64,000 nt of DNA, taken from the NCBI GenBank assembly GCA_023404675.1, contig JAEYAW010000034.1, forward strand, positions 124,001-188,000, written 5' to 3'. The position numbers were made by a program, and so were the translations under genes. Source of the stretch: Pseudomonadota bacterium (lineage in GTDB: Bacteria; Pseudomonadota; Alphaproteobacteria; Rhizobiales; Xanthobacteraceae). Numbering within the stretch: the stretch's first letter is position 1; every line of letters begins with the position of its first letter. The notes beneath the pieces are model-generated. The model was given only the letters and a program-made list of their open reading frames with translations. It made no database searches and was not told the DNA's origin. Below, piece after piece: positions 1-8,424 of this stretch.

Positions 1-327
1 GAGGTCGCCGCGCCTTTCGACGGAGGGCGGCATCGCCGAATCGCGCGCACCGGCGAAATATCGGGAAGCGGACAATTGATTTTCACTCAGCACATTGACG
101 GTGAAGACGCTGCAAGCTCTGAGCCGCGCCGCGCTCCGGCTTTCGTGTCGCGTGCAGAACAGGAGCAGAAGCGGGTCGAGGCTGACCGATGTAAACGAGT
201 TGACGGTAAGGCCGACCAACTCATCGTTCTGCAGGCCGAGCACCACGGAGACGCCGGTGGGAAAGCGGCCCATCAGGCGCCGGAACTCGTTGCTGCGCGC
301 GAGATCATGTGGATCGATTGTCATCAT
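1..327 (-). CDS. Flavin reductase domain protein (C-terminus beyond window)
   Basis: The minus strand from ATG 327 is open to the window edge (109 codons). It begins MMTIDPHDLARSNEFRRLMG, then has a FPTGVSVV segment and a GLTVNSFTSVSLDPLLLLFC segment. These are typical of the N-terminal half of flavin reductase-like FMN/FAD-binding proteins of the HpaC class, which supply reduced flavin to a partner monooxygenase. The second methionine (324) is an equally possible start. The gene is divergent from the acyl-CoA-dehydrogenase-fold gene at 465, which is the expected partner. The C-terminal half, including any NADH-binding residues, is outside the window, so the subfamily cannot be fixed. The family call is firm; the pairing is inference from position. 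Confidence 0.85.
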   Translation of the reverse strand, partial: MMTIDPHDLARSNEFRRLMGRFPTGVSVVLGLQNDELVGLTVNSFTSVSLDPLLLLFCTRHESRSAARLRACSVFTVNVLSENQLSASRYFAGARDSAMPPSVERRGDL

Positions 328-358
328 GCATGGAGTCTCGCATGCAGACTTCGATCAC

Positions 359-371
359 CCGGTATCACCGG
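359..371. promoter_or_regulatory. Inverted repeat in divergent promoter region
   Basis: CCGGT (359-363), ATC, ACCGG (367-371) is a perfect inverted repeat in the 137-bp gap between the divergent flavin reductase (start 327) and monooxygenase (start 465) genes. Such a short symmetric site between divergent genes could be a repressor operator. No matching regulator gene is identifiable, and a 5-bp arm can occur by chance. Confidence 0.25.
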
Positions 372-464
372 CTACATCCGCAAGATTTCTCGCGAAGCTC
401 ACCGTATCGTCAGATACATGGGGCCATCGGGCTTGGCGCTACATTGCCACAAATGGAGCGCCAC

Positions 465-1658
465 ATGACCACGACACAGCTAGCCGAACGACCCGCCATG
501 ACCGAGGCCGCAGCCCTGATGGCCGACCTTCCGGATTTGATTGCATGGCTCGGGGGCAAGGCCGCGGAAATCGAAGGTCAGAGGCGCCTCCCCCCCCATG
601 TGATCGACCGCCTTCATGCGGCCGGCCTGTTCAAGCTGACACTGCCGGAGCGGCTCGGCGGTCTTGGACTATCGCCCGACAAGGCCTGGGACATCATCTT
701 CGAGATCGCCTGCGGCAATGCATCTGCAGCTTGGCTGATTTCGCTATGCGCCGCGAATGTCGTGTTGCTGACCCGCCTGTCAGACAGGGTCCAGAACGAA
801 TTATTCAACGGCGAGCGGCTGATTGTGTCCGCGCTTACGGGTGCCGCGCCGCGCAACCTGATCGCAACGCCGGTCGATGGCGGGATGATGCTGAGCGGCG
901 CATGGGGGTATGCGTCAGGCATCGATGCAGCGAACTGGGTCGGCGTGCTGGTGCCGATCGGCAATCCCGTAAAGACGTATTTCGCCCTGCTCCCCAAAAG
1001 CAGCTTCGAGATCGACCACGACAGTTGGAATGTGCTCGGCATGCGCGGCACCGGGAGCAAGGATGTGGTGCTACCCACCACATTCATTCCCGAACACCGG
1101 ATGATGGACTGGGCGCTGATCCAGCGGGGCGAAAAGCATCCGGACTGCAGCCGCAGCGAACGGCTCGATTCCTACCCGATCAATGCGCTGTTCGCGGCAT
1201 CAATCCTGGCGCCATCTCTAGGCGTCGCGCGGGCGATCGTCGATGAATTCGAAGCCATGATGCTGCGGCGCATGCGCAACGCTGCACCGGGCCACCGCGA
1301 GCCGCACGCCATGTCCCATCTCGCACAAGCGCGTGCGATCATCACGCTGGCTTGCCGCGCCCTCATCACTGAGGCCGAGACGCCGCTCGCGGCGAATGGG
1401 AGCGATGTGCCGACCTTGCGCATGAAGGCTGAAATGCGCGTGCGCATCGTCATGATCGCCCGCAGCGCGATGGCCGCGTGCCAACAGTTGTTCTCTGCCG
1501 CGGGCGGCCAGATCATCGTCACCGGGACACCGTTCGAGCGGCTGCTGCGTGATTTCCATGCGATGTATTCGCATATCCTGCTGCAGCCCGAACCGATCAG
1601 CGAGAATTGTGGCCGCCTCGAACTCGGCCTCGATATCCTGCCCAACACCCGGATCTGA
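465..1658 (+). CDS. Acyl-CoA dehydrogenase-fold flavin-dependent monooxygenase
   Basis: 397-residue protein with the N-terminal helical, central beta and C-terminal helical domains of the acyl-CoA dehydrogenase superfamily. The C-terminus has SAAGGQIIVTGTPFERLLRD followed by FHAMYSHILLQPEP, which resembles the oxygenase components of two-component monooxygenases (HsaA/HpaB/DszC-like group) more than true beta-oxidation dehydrogenases; no clear catalytic glutamate motif of the latter is seen. GGAG at 455-458 is spaced well from ATG 465, which decided the start; ATG 453 is an alternative. The divergent flavin reductase supports a role in oxygenating an aromatic or sulfur/nitrogen compound with reduced flavin. 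The substrate is unknown. A simple acyl-CoA dehydrogenase cannot be excluded. Confidence 0.8.
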   Translation: MTTTQLAERPAMTEAAALMADLPDLIAWLGGKAAEIEGQRRLPPHVIDRLHAAGLFKLTLPERLGGLGLSPDKAWDIIFEIACGNASAAWLISLCAANVVLLTRLSDRVQNELFNGERLIVSALTGAAPRNLIATPVDGGMMLSGAWGYASGIDAANWVGVLVPIGNPVKTYFALLPKSSFEIDHDSWNVLGMRGTGSKDVVLPTTFIPEHRMMDWALIQRGEKHPDCSRSERLDSYPINALFAASILAPSLGVARAIVDEFEAMMLRRMRNAAPGHREPHAMSHLAQARAIITLACRALITEAETPLAANGSDVPTLRMKAEMRVRIVMIARSAMAACQQLFSAAGGQIIVTGTPFERLLRDFHAMYSHILLQPEPISENCGRLELGLDILPNTRI

Positions 1659-1685
1659 GAAGATCCAGCCAGTTGCCGTTCAAAT

Positions 1686-2561
1686 TCAAGCCGGCGTCGG
1701 CAGACTCATAAGTTTGAACAGCGACTGGCACAGAACGCTCTGCGAGTCGCGAAAGCCATCAATGGCCGTGTTGTGTAAACATCCGTCGATCGAAAGCAGG
1801 CTGGCAGGAATCGCGACCGACTCGCAAGCGGCCTTGAAGTCGGCAGCCTGGCGATGGAATTCAGCCGTCTCAAGCTCACCGTAAGCCAAGACCATAGGCG
1901 CTCCGCGCTCATGCACATGCGCTATCGGGCTGTGGCGCCGGACTTCCGCCCAGGTCAGCTGCAACTTCGGCTGCAACCAGGTGTAGGGAAACGGCGCCAG
2001 ATCGAACAAACCGCTGATGGCAAGCGCACCCTTTACCGCGTCGACAGGAAGGTCATAGTCCTGATGCCATTGCGTGAGACCAAGCACCGCGCACAGATGA
2101 CCGCCGGCAGAATGGCCCGCCGCATAGAGCCGGGCCGGATCGCCGCCGAAGGAAACGGCGTGCCGATGGGTCCAAGCCACTGCGGCACGGCACTGGCGTA
2201 CGATTTCATCGAGGGTCACCCGCGGGCAGGCCGCGTAATCGAGAACCAGCGTGGTGATGCCCCGCGGCTGCAGGCCGCGTGCGACCCAGGCATAGAGATC
2301 CTTGGTGATCGATGGCGTCGACCAGTAGCCACCATGGATGAACATCACCATCGGCGCATTCGGTGCCTCGGCAGGATAGATGTCCATGCGCTCGATCCTG
2401 GTCGGACCGTAGGCGACATCGAGCATATGCGGAAGCAACCGGCGGGCTTCCTCACTGTCCGCCTGCCGCTGGCGCATGAATACGGCGGGGTCTTTCAGTT
2501 GCGATGCAGTCAAATACTGCGCGTCGAGCTGCTCCTGTGTGGCAAAGTTTCTGTAGAGCAT
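1686..2561 (-). CDS. Alpha/beta hydrolase, arylformamidase-like
   Basis: 291-residue alpha/beta hydrolase. HGGYW (oxyanion hole) and the nucleophile elbow GHSAGG are clear, with a late acidic residue and a histidine in GCLHNTAID completing a plausible Ser-Asp-His triad. The HGGYW form and overall length are usual for kynurenine formamidase-like and related carboxylesterases of alpha-proteobacteria. The start MLYRNFATQ was chosen because the longer reading upstream (to 2672) overlaps the DJ-1 gene and looks non-coding. It is the last gene of a leftward run with the DJ-1, aldo/keto reductase, RidA and Crp genes, with a 14-bp gap to the DJ-1 gene. An amide or ester hydrolysis step in a catabolic route is likely; the substrate is not known. 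Confidence 0.8.
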   Translation of the reverse strand: MLYRNFATQEQLDAQYLTASQLKDPAVFMRQRQADSEEARRLLPHMLDVAYGPTRIERMDIYPAEAPNAPMVMFIHGGYWSTPSITKDLYAWVARGLQPRGITTLVLDYAACPRVTLDEIVRQCRAAVAWTHRHAVSFGGDPARLYAAGHSAGGHLCAVLGLTQWHQDYDLPVDAVKGALAISGLFDLAPFPYTWLQPKLQLTWAEVRRHSPIAHVHERGAPMVLAYGELETAEFHRQAADFKAACESVAIPASLLSIDGCLHNTAIDGFRDSQSVLCQSLFKLMSLPTPA

Positions 2562-2575
2562 CGCGAGCCCTTTTC

Positions 2576-3172
2576 TCAGACCAGCGCCGTGTAAGGCGGT
2601 GCCGGGAAGTATTCGATCCCCTTCTGGACTGACCGCGCGAATGCCGGATCGGCCCATTCGCCAATCAGCCACAGCGCCATGTCGATCCCGGCGGAGACAC
2701 CGGCCGATGTCACCATGTTGCCGTCGCGGACGAAGCGCACATCATCCAGCACCTGCATCGAGGCATCGAGCTTCCGCAACTCGCCGACCAATCCCCAATA
2801 GGTTGTCACACGCCTTCCAGCGGCAAGACCGCTGACGGCCAACAACCATGTTCCGGTGCATACGCTCGTGACCCAGGCGCAGCGCGCGGCCTGCTCACGG
2901 ACATAAGCGAGAATGACCTCATTGGAGGTCTGCTTCATGATGCCCGAGCCGCCGGGGATCAGCACCACGTCCAGCGGTGGCGCGGTTTCGAAACTATAAT
3001 CGGGCACGATCCGCATACCCTTGTTGCAGCGGATGATGTCAGCTGTATGCGCGACCGTGAATACGGTCACGAAGTCCTCACGCTTCACTCCTGCCCAGGC
3101 AAACACCTCATATGGCCCGACGATATCGAGCTCCTCCACGCCTTCAAACAGAAGAATGCCAATCTTGATCAC
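2576..3172 (-). CDS. DJ-1/PfpI family protein (class I GATase-like)
   Basis: 198 residues. It starts MIKIGILLFEGVEELDIVGP, the standard opening of the DJ-1/PfpI family, and has the nucleophile-elbow cysteine in TSVCTGTWLLA with a conserved acidic pocket region near the N-terminus. The C-terminal SAGVSAGIDMALWLIG segment is typical of the subgroup that includes isonitrile hydratase (InhA) and the amidase-like domains of AraC-type regulators, but there is no HTH here. The gene overlaps the aldo/keto reductase stop by 4 bp (ATGA), so the two are probably translationally coupled. Family assignment is secure. Hydratase, glyoxalase or deglycase activity cannot be chosen from sequence alone. Confidence 0.85.
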   Translation of the reverse strand: MIKIGILLFEGVEELDIVGPYEVFAWAGVKREDFVTVFTVAHTADIIRCNKGMRIVPDYSFETAPPLDVVLIPGGSGIMKQTSNEVILAYVREQAARCAWVTSVCTGTWLLAVSGLAAGRRVTTYWGLVGELRKLDASMQVLDDVRFVRDGNMVTSAGVSAGIDMALWLIGEWADPAFARSVQKGIEYFPAPPYTALV

Positions 3173-4131
3173 GCCGCCTGCTCCTCTTGTCCACTCGCAT
3201 CGAGCTTCGCCATCGCGGCGGCGTCGAGCCGGATGTTCACGCTGCCGATCAGTTCGCGCAGTTGCGCCACGCTCGTCGCGCTGACGATGGCGGCCGTAAC
3301 GGCTGGTCGCGCCAGCACCCAGGCCAGCGCGATCTGTGCGGCGGACGCCGCATAGTCGTTGGCGACGAGATCAAGCGTCTGCAGCACGCTCTCGCCCCGC
3401 CGCGTGCAGTAATTCTTCAGGGCCTTGGCGCGTGCGCTCTTCTCGACATCAGCGAGCGAACGATATTTCCCGCTCAGGAAGCCGCTGGCCAACGATGAAT
3501 AGGTGATCACGCCGATCTCGCGCGCAACGCATAGATCTTCCATTACGCCCTCGAACGACGACCTGTCATACAGATTGTAAAGCGGCTGCAGCGTCTCGTA
3601 GCGGGAAAAATCTCGGCGTTCGCTGACATCGAGCGACTGCCCCAGCCGCTCGGCGGAGTAATTTGAAGCACCGAGATAACGCACCTTGCCCTGGCAAATG
3701 AGCTGCTCATATGCTTCGAGCGTCTCGTCGACCGGCGTCAGGGTATCGTCGATGTGCGACTGGTAAAGATCGATACGGTCGGTTCGCAGCCGGCGCAGCG
3801 AACCCTCGATGCCCGCAACGATCCGTGCGCGCGTCAGCCCGCCCCTGCCCGCCTCTTCCGCCATACCAACCTTGCTGGAGATCTGCACGGCGTCGCGATT
3901 GCCCCTTGAGGCCATCCAGTTGCCGATGATCGTCTCGGATTCACCGCCGCGATTACCGGGCACCCAGCTCGAATACATGTCAGCGGTATCGACCATGTCG
4001 AACCCCGCTTCTACGAATGCATCGAGCAGAACGTAGGACTGGGCTTCGTCCACGGTCCAGCCGAAGACATTGCCCCCGAAGATCAACGGCGCGGTCTTGA
4101 GACCGGACCGCCCCAATGTGCGGTGACGCAA
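3169..4131 (-). CDS. Aldo/keto reductase
   Basis: 320-residue NAD(P)H-dependent oxidoreductase of the AKR superfamily. The (beta/alpha)8 signatures are present: RTLGRSGLKTAPLIFGG at the N-terminus, the catalytic Asp/Tyr region GFDMVDTADMYSSW, the catalytic Lys in VQISSKVGM, DRIDLYQSHIDD, and VRYLGASNYSA. A late SATSVAQLRELIG segment lies in the cofactor-binding region. It sits between RidA (13-bp gap to its stop) and the DJ-1 gene (4-bp overlap) in one leftward operon. The likely role is reduction or oxidation of a carbonyl intermediate of the pathway encoded here. The physiological substrate is not predictable. Confidence 0.92.
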   Translation of the reverse strand: MRHRTLGRSGLKTAPLIFGGNVFGWTVDEAQSYVLLDAFVEAGFDMVDTADMYSSWVPGNRGGESETIIGNWMASRGNRDAVQISSKVGMAEEAGRGGLTRARIVAGIEGSLRRLRTDRIDLYQSHIDDTLTPVDETLEAYEQLICQGKVRYLGASNYSAERLGQSLDVSERRDFSRYETLQPLYNLYDRSSFEGVMEDLCVAREIGVITYSSLASGFLSGKYRSLADVEKSARAKALKNYCTRRGESVLQTLDLVANDYAASAAQIALAWVLARPAVTAAIVSATSVAQLRELIGSVNIRLDAAAMAKLDASGQEEQAA

Positions 4132-4144
4132 GGAATTCTCCGAT

Positions 4145-4558
4145 CTAGCTGCGGAAGGCGGCCACGCTGCGGATTTCGATCTTGAAGGCCGGACGCGCCA
4201 GCGCGGCGATGCCGACCATGCTCCAGGCCGGATAGGGCTTCATCGTGAAGGCCTTCTTGACAGCCAGAAAACCCGGCATGTTCTCGGCCATGTCGACATG
4301 GTAGCTGACGACTTCCACCAGATCGGAGAAATCCAGACCTGAGAGCCTGAGGATTTCCTGCGTGCGCTGAAATGCGCATTCGGTCTGCTCTTCGATCGTA
4401 TCCGGGATCGATCCATCCGGGCGCAACCCGACCTGGCCGGAGATAAACAGCAAGCCTCCAGCGCAGACGGCGGGCGAGAAGCCGAAATTCTCAAATAACG
4501 GGCGGGTACCATCGAAAATAGCGGAGTTCTGCGGAATTTCGAGCGCTTGCTTGGCCAT
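4145..4558 (-). CDS. RidA/YjgF/UK114 family protein
   Basis: 137 residues with the Rid fold hallmarks: FSPAVCAGGLLFISGQVG, LVEVVSYHVDM, and a C-terminal ALARPAFKIEIRSVAAF in which the arginine needed for deaminase activity appears to be kept. Rid proteins hydrolyse reactive enamine/imine intermediates or act as related lyases. Two in-frame starts exist. GAAGGG directly abuts ATG 4567 but is 9 nt from ATG 4558 (MAKQALEIPQ), so 4558 is preferred. It is the first structural gene after the Crp/Fnr regulator (93-bp gap). Operon context points to a specialised catabolic Rid protein rather than the housekeeping RidA; this is inference. Confidence 0.88.
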   Translation of the reverse strand: MAKQALEIPQNSAIFDGTRPLFENFGFSPAVCAGGLLFISGQVGLRPDGSIPDTIEEQTECAFQRTQEILRLSGLDFSDLVEVVSYHVDMAENMPGFLAVKKAFTMKPYPAWSMVGIAALARPAFKIEIRSVAAFRS

Positions 4559-4651
4559 GAACTGCATCCCTTCAATCAGACGAGACGCAAGCTATAAGGC
4601 GCGGCAGTCACGCCCCCTGTATCCCCAGACACAAAGCAGCAGCTCGGAAGA

Positions 4652-5332
4652 TCATCGCGGGATCAGGGCGGCGTCCTTGATGTAAACCGTGCCATCCACC
4701 ATCATAAGCGCGCCCAGTTTGCGCAGCTTGATCAGCCACCGCGTCACCGTCACCCGCGATGTCCCCGTCATCGTCGATATCTGTTCGTGGGTAAGCGTAA
4801 TGGGGACCATGCGCGTCGGCTGATCGGCCTGACCGTAGGTTTCGGCTAGCCTGAGCAGCAGATCGCCGATCCGCACTTCCGGCGATGGCGCCGACAAATG
4901 TTGGGCACGCCGCGACATAATGCGCTGCTTGGCGGCAAAAACGCGGATGAGAGACAGTGCAAGCTCCGGCTCCTCCTGGAATGCTTCGTGAAGCTTCGAC
5001 GCATCGAAACGCTTCACGACCGTGTCGCGGATAGCGATAGCCGAGGAGAACCGCGGTACGCCATCGAAGGCAGCGCCCTCGCCGCAGAGAGCGCCCGGTC
5101 CCATGATCTCGACCATGAAATAGCTGCCGTCCTCCCGCACCATCGAGACCTCAACCTTGCCGCTGATGATCCAGTAGAAATAGGTGGAGACTTCGCCCTG
5201 GTGGTAGAGGGCCTGTCCCGCAGACAGCCGCAATTCACGGCCCCCCTCGAAATCCCGCCAAGGCCCCATCGAACCTTCGGACAGCCGCCACGTCTCCGCG
5301 GAAGGCCGTTTTTCGACAACCAATGACTGCAT
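4652..5332 (-). CDS. Crp/Fnr family transcriptional regulator
   Basis: 226-residue regulator. The N-terminal cyclic-nucleotide-binding-like beta-roll carries LSAGQALYHQGEVSTYFYWI and MGPGALCGEGAAFDGVPR; the long dimerisation helix follows, then a C-terminal winged helix with LTHEQISTMTGTSRVTVTRW as recognition region. There is no N-terminal cysteine cluster, so it is not an Fe-S sensing Fnr; the ligand is unknown. GAGAGG lies directly before ATG 5338 but 6 nt before ATG 5332 (MQSLVVEK), so 5332 is taken as start. It lies upstream of ridA in the same direction and probably controls the RidA-AKR-DJ-1-hydrolase operon. The 234 bp upstream (5333-5566) contains no gene. Confidence 0.9.
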   Translation of the reverse strand: MQSLVVEKRPSAETWRLSEGSMGPWRDFEGGRELRLSAGQALYHQGEVSTYFYWIISGKVEVSMVREDGSYFMVEIMGPGALCGEGAAFDGVPRFSSAIAIRDTVVKRFDASKLHEAFQEEPELALSLIRVFAAKQRIMSRRAQHLSAPSPEVRIGDLLLRLAETYGQADQPTRMVPITLTHEQISTMTGTSRVTVTRWLIKLRKLGALMMVDGTVYIKDAALIPR

Positions 5333-5566
5333 TGCCATCCTCTCGGGATCTGCTGCGGTGTGCCGACCCGTTCGGAAACAACCGTTGGCAGCGCGCGTTT
5401 TAACCCACGCGGACCAGCAATCTTCATGCCAATTCCCGATCAAGGGCCGCCTGCCGCATGGGCCGTGCCGCTGACGGCCACGTCCACCAACGCCCGATGC
5501 CTCTACCGGCGCCGGCGGTCACCTCCGGTGCGTCTTGCCGCCCGGCCCGTCGCCGCCGGGGAATTG

Positions 5567-6796
5567 CTAGATCGTCACCGTCTCTGGCCGGTTCGAATAT
5601 TTTTTCAGTTCCAGCCGCGCGATCTGGTTGCGATGAACCTCGTCCGGGCCGTCTGCCAGACGCAGCAGGCGCGCCGTCGCATAGGCCGCGGCGAGACCGA
5701 AGTCGTTGCTGGTGCCACCTCCGCCATGGACCTGAATGGCCCAGTCGATGATCTGACACGCCATGTTCGGCACGGCCACCTTGATCATGGCGATCTCCGC
5801 CTTCGCCACCTTGTTGCCGACCGTGTCCATCGCATGCGCGGCATTCAGCGTCAGCAGGCGCGCTTGTTCGATCATGATTCGCGCCTCCGCGATCCGTTCC
5901 TGCGTCACGGTCTGCTCGGACACCGCCCTGCCGAACGCGACGCGGCTCGCCGCGCGACGACACATCTTCTCGAGCGTGCGCTCGGCGAGACCGATCAGAC
6001 GCATGCAGTGGTGGATGCGCCCCGGGCCGAGACGCCCCTGCGCGATCTCGAAGCCGCGCCCCTCGCCCAGCAAAATGTTGGAAGCGGGAACCCGCACATC
6101 GCGGAACACAACCTCCGACGCGCGGTCCGGCACACCGTAAAACCCGAACACGGGAATCGGACGCAGCACCTCGACCCCCGGGGTATCCATCGGCACCAGA
6201 ATCATCGACTGCTGCTGATGCCGGTTCGGATTGTCCGGATCCGTCTTGCCCATGAAGATGCAGATCTTGCAGCGCGGATCCGTTGCGTTGGTGGTGTACC
6301 ACTTGCGCCCATTGATGACGTAGTGATCGCCGTCACGCGCGATCCGGCTTTCGATATTGGTGGCGTCGCTCGATGCGACCGCCGGCTCGGTCATGGCGAA
6401 GCAAGAACGGATTTCCCCTGCCAGCAATGGCTTGAGCCACCGCTCCTGATGCGCCGCGGTGCCATAGCGCGCCAGCACCTCCATATTGCCGGTATCGGGC
6501 GCCGAGCAATTGAACACTTCAGGCGCCAGATGCGAACGTCCCATGACCTCGCACAGCGAAGCATATTCGAGGTTGGACAGGCCCGCGCCGTGCTCGCTTT
6601 CCGGCAGGAACAGATTCCACAGGCCAGCCTCACGCGCCTTCGGCTTGAGCTCCTCGACGGCCGGATAGACCTTCCACGGACCAAGCTCCTCGGCTTCCTT
6701 ATAGAATCTCTCCTCGTTCGGATAGATATGCTGGTCCATGAACGCCAGCAGGCGGCGCTTGAGCGCGACGACTTTGTCCGATTCGGGATAGAGCAT
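5567..6796 (-). CDS. Acyl-CoA dehydrogenase (ACAD10/11-like)
   Basis: 409-residue flavoprotein with all three acyl-CoA dehydrogenase domains. The FAD/substrate motif CFAMTEPAVASSDATNIES, the middle-domain RKWYTTNATDPRCKICIFMG, and the C-terminal QVHGGGGTSNDFGLAAAYA are clear. This pattern is closest to the ACAD10/ACAD11-type enzymes that act on longer or substituted acyl-CoAs. GAGGAA followed by 4 nt precedes ATG 6796 (MLYPESDK), which decided the start; ATG 6814 is an alternative. The gene is the last of the leftward ABC-transporter operon, 79 bp after the ATPase gene, so the imported compound is probably metabolised as a CoA thioester, with the ligase at 14803 as a possible activator. Confidence 0.92.
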   Translation of the reverse strand: MLYPESDKVVALKRRLLAFMDQHIYPNEERFYKEAEELGPWKVYPAVEELKPKAREAGLWNLFLPESEHGAGLSNLEYASLCEVMGRSHLAPEVFNCSAPDTGNMEVLARYGTAAHQERWLKPLLAGEIRSCFAMTEPAVASSDATNIESRIARDGDHYVINGRKWYTTNATDPRCKICIFMGKTDPDNPNRHQQQSMILVPMDTPGVEVLRPIPVFGFYGVPDRASEVVFRDVRVPASNILLGEGRGFEIAQGRLGPGRIHHCMRLIGLAERTLEKMCRRAASRVAFGRAVSEQTVTQERIAEARIMIEQARLLTLNAAHAMDTVGNKVAKAEIAMIKVAVPNMACQIIDWAIQVHGGGGTSNDFGLAAAYATARLLRLADGPDEVHRNQIARLELKKYSNRPETVTI

Positions 6797-6875
6797 GGCT
6801 TCCTCATCTCTCATGAAGGCAAACGATGGCGGCGCGAGAACCGTCCCGGCGCGGCTAGAGGCGATCGTTAGACGA

Positions 6876-8423
6876 TCAGTGGATCGCCGCATACATGATC
6901 TTTTCCTCGGTGGCCTCCGAGGCTGGCATCTCCTCCACGATCCGCCCGCCCCGCGCCACCAGAATGCGGTCCGACACCGCCATCACTTCGGGCAGATAGG
7001 ACGAGATCACGACCACCGCCTTTCCCGACGCAGCCAGTTCGCGGATCGAGGCGTGAATCTGTGGAATCGCACCGACGTCGACACCGCGCGTTGGCTCGTC
7101 GAAGATGACGAGCGAAGGATCCTGCGCCAGTGACTTTGCGACCACCACTTTCTGCTGGTTGCCGCCGGAGTACTCGATGATCTTGAGGCTGCGCTTGAGC
7201 GCCGAGATCGAGAGCGCCTTCACCCAGCGATCCGCGACCTGCCTGCGCTTCTTGAGCGAGTAAAACAGACTGCGCCCCTTCGGCGACGCGAGATGGCCAA
7301 TATAGATATTGTCATCGGCCGTCATCGTCTCGAAGAAGCCGTCCTGCTTGCGATCTTCCGTGATGTAGACGATTCCGTCGCGGATCGCCTGGCGGGGAAC
7401 GCGATAGCGGATCGGCTTGCCGTTGAGATAGATCAACCCGCCACGCAGGAAATTCCGCTTGCGCGCACCGCAGACGATGTGGGCAATCTCGGTGCGTCCC
7501 GACCCCACCAGACCGGCAATGCCAACCACCTCTCCCGCGTAAACCGAGAACGACATGTTCTTCACCACATTGCCCATGGTGACGTTTTCTACCGCGAGAA
7601 CCCGTTTGCGCTCCTGCGTCGCGGCAACCACAGCCTCCGGCGAAGGCATGGCCGCATCGCCCGCAACCTCGGCTGCGGCGTAGTGGCTCGACGCGATATC
7701 GCGGCCAACCATCATGCGCACGATCTTCGGCCTGTCCAGTTCTGTCGCAGGGCCGGTGTGAACCAGCTTGCCGTCGCGCAGGATGGTAATGCGGTCAGCG
7801 ATGTTCAGCGCCTCCTCCAGCGCATGCGAAATGAAGATGATGCCGACACCCTTCGCACGCAGGCTATTGAGGAGGTGAAACAGGTGCTGCATTTCTTCCG
7901 GCGTCAGACTCGCCGTGGGCTCGTCAAAAATGATGACGCGCGCATTGTGACGGACGGCACGAGCGATCTCCACCATCTGCCGCTTTGCGGTTCCCAGCGT
8001 TTCCACCAGCGCCAGCGGATCGACATTGAAATTCAGGGATTGCTGCGATTGTTGCGCGGCGATGTTGATCTTGCGATAAACGGTGAACAGCTTCTCCATG
8101 CCGAGTTCGAGATTCTGCGCGACGGTCATGGACGGGACGAGACTGGTTTCCTGATAGACCATCGCCACGCCATGTGCGAGCGCCTCGCCAGGTGAAGAAA
8201 ATGCGACCTGCTCACCGCCGAGGTAATAGTCACCCGACGTGAGCTTGATCGCGCCCGCGATCGCCTTGCAGAGCGTCGATTTGCCGGCGCCGTTCTCACC
8301 GAGCAGCGCGTGAATTTCTCCCGGGCGCAGCGTGAAATCCACCTTGTCGATGGCATGAATGCCGCCATACACCTTGCTGCCGGCGGAAATTTTCAAAACG
8401 GGATCCGCAACTTCGCCGACCAT
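6876..8423 (-). CDS. Ribose-type sugar ABC importer, double ATPase subunit
   Basis: 515 residues with two ABC domains, as in RbsA/MglA/XylG. The first has Walker A GENGAGKST, Walker B VIIFDEPTAS, and a signature loop reduced to TAKRQMVEIARA. The second has the usual degenerate Walker A GLVGSGRTEI, a good signature EYSGGNQQKVVVAKSL and Walker B VIFDEPTRGVDVG. It energises import through the two permeases encoded upstream in the operon. Start MVGEVADPV follows the SMP-30 gene stop with 1 bp between them; the longer open frame to 8510 runs into that gene. The substrate is set by the binding protein at 11807 and is unknown. Confidence 0.95.
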   Translation of the reverse strand: MVGEVADPVLKISAGSKVYGGIHAIDKVDFTLRPGEIHALLGENGAGKSTLCKAIAGAIKLTSGDYYLGGEQVAFSSPGEALAHGVAMVYQETSLVPSMTVAQNLELGMEKLFTVYRKINIAAQQSQQSLNFNVDPLALVETLGTAKRQMVEIARAVRHNARVIIFDEPTASLTPEEMQHLFHLLNSLRAKGVGIIFISHALEEALNIADRITILRDGKLVHTGPATELDRPKIVRMMVGRDIASSHYAAAEVAGDAAMPSPEAVVAATQERKRVLAVENVTMGNVVKNMSFSVYAGEVVGIAGLVGSGRTEIAHIVCGARKRNFLRGGLIYLNGKPIRYRVPRQAIRDGIVYITEDRKQDGFFETMTADDNIYIGHLASPKGRSLFYSLKKRRQVADRWVKALSISALKRSLKIIEYSGGNQQKVVVAKSLAQDPSLVIFDEPTRGVDVGAIPQIHASIRELAASGKAVVVISSYLPEVMAVSDRILVARGGRIVEEMPASEATEEKIMYAAIH

Positions 8424-8424
8424 G

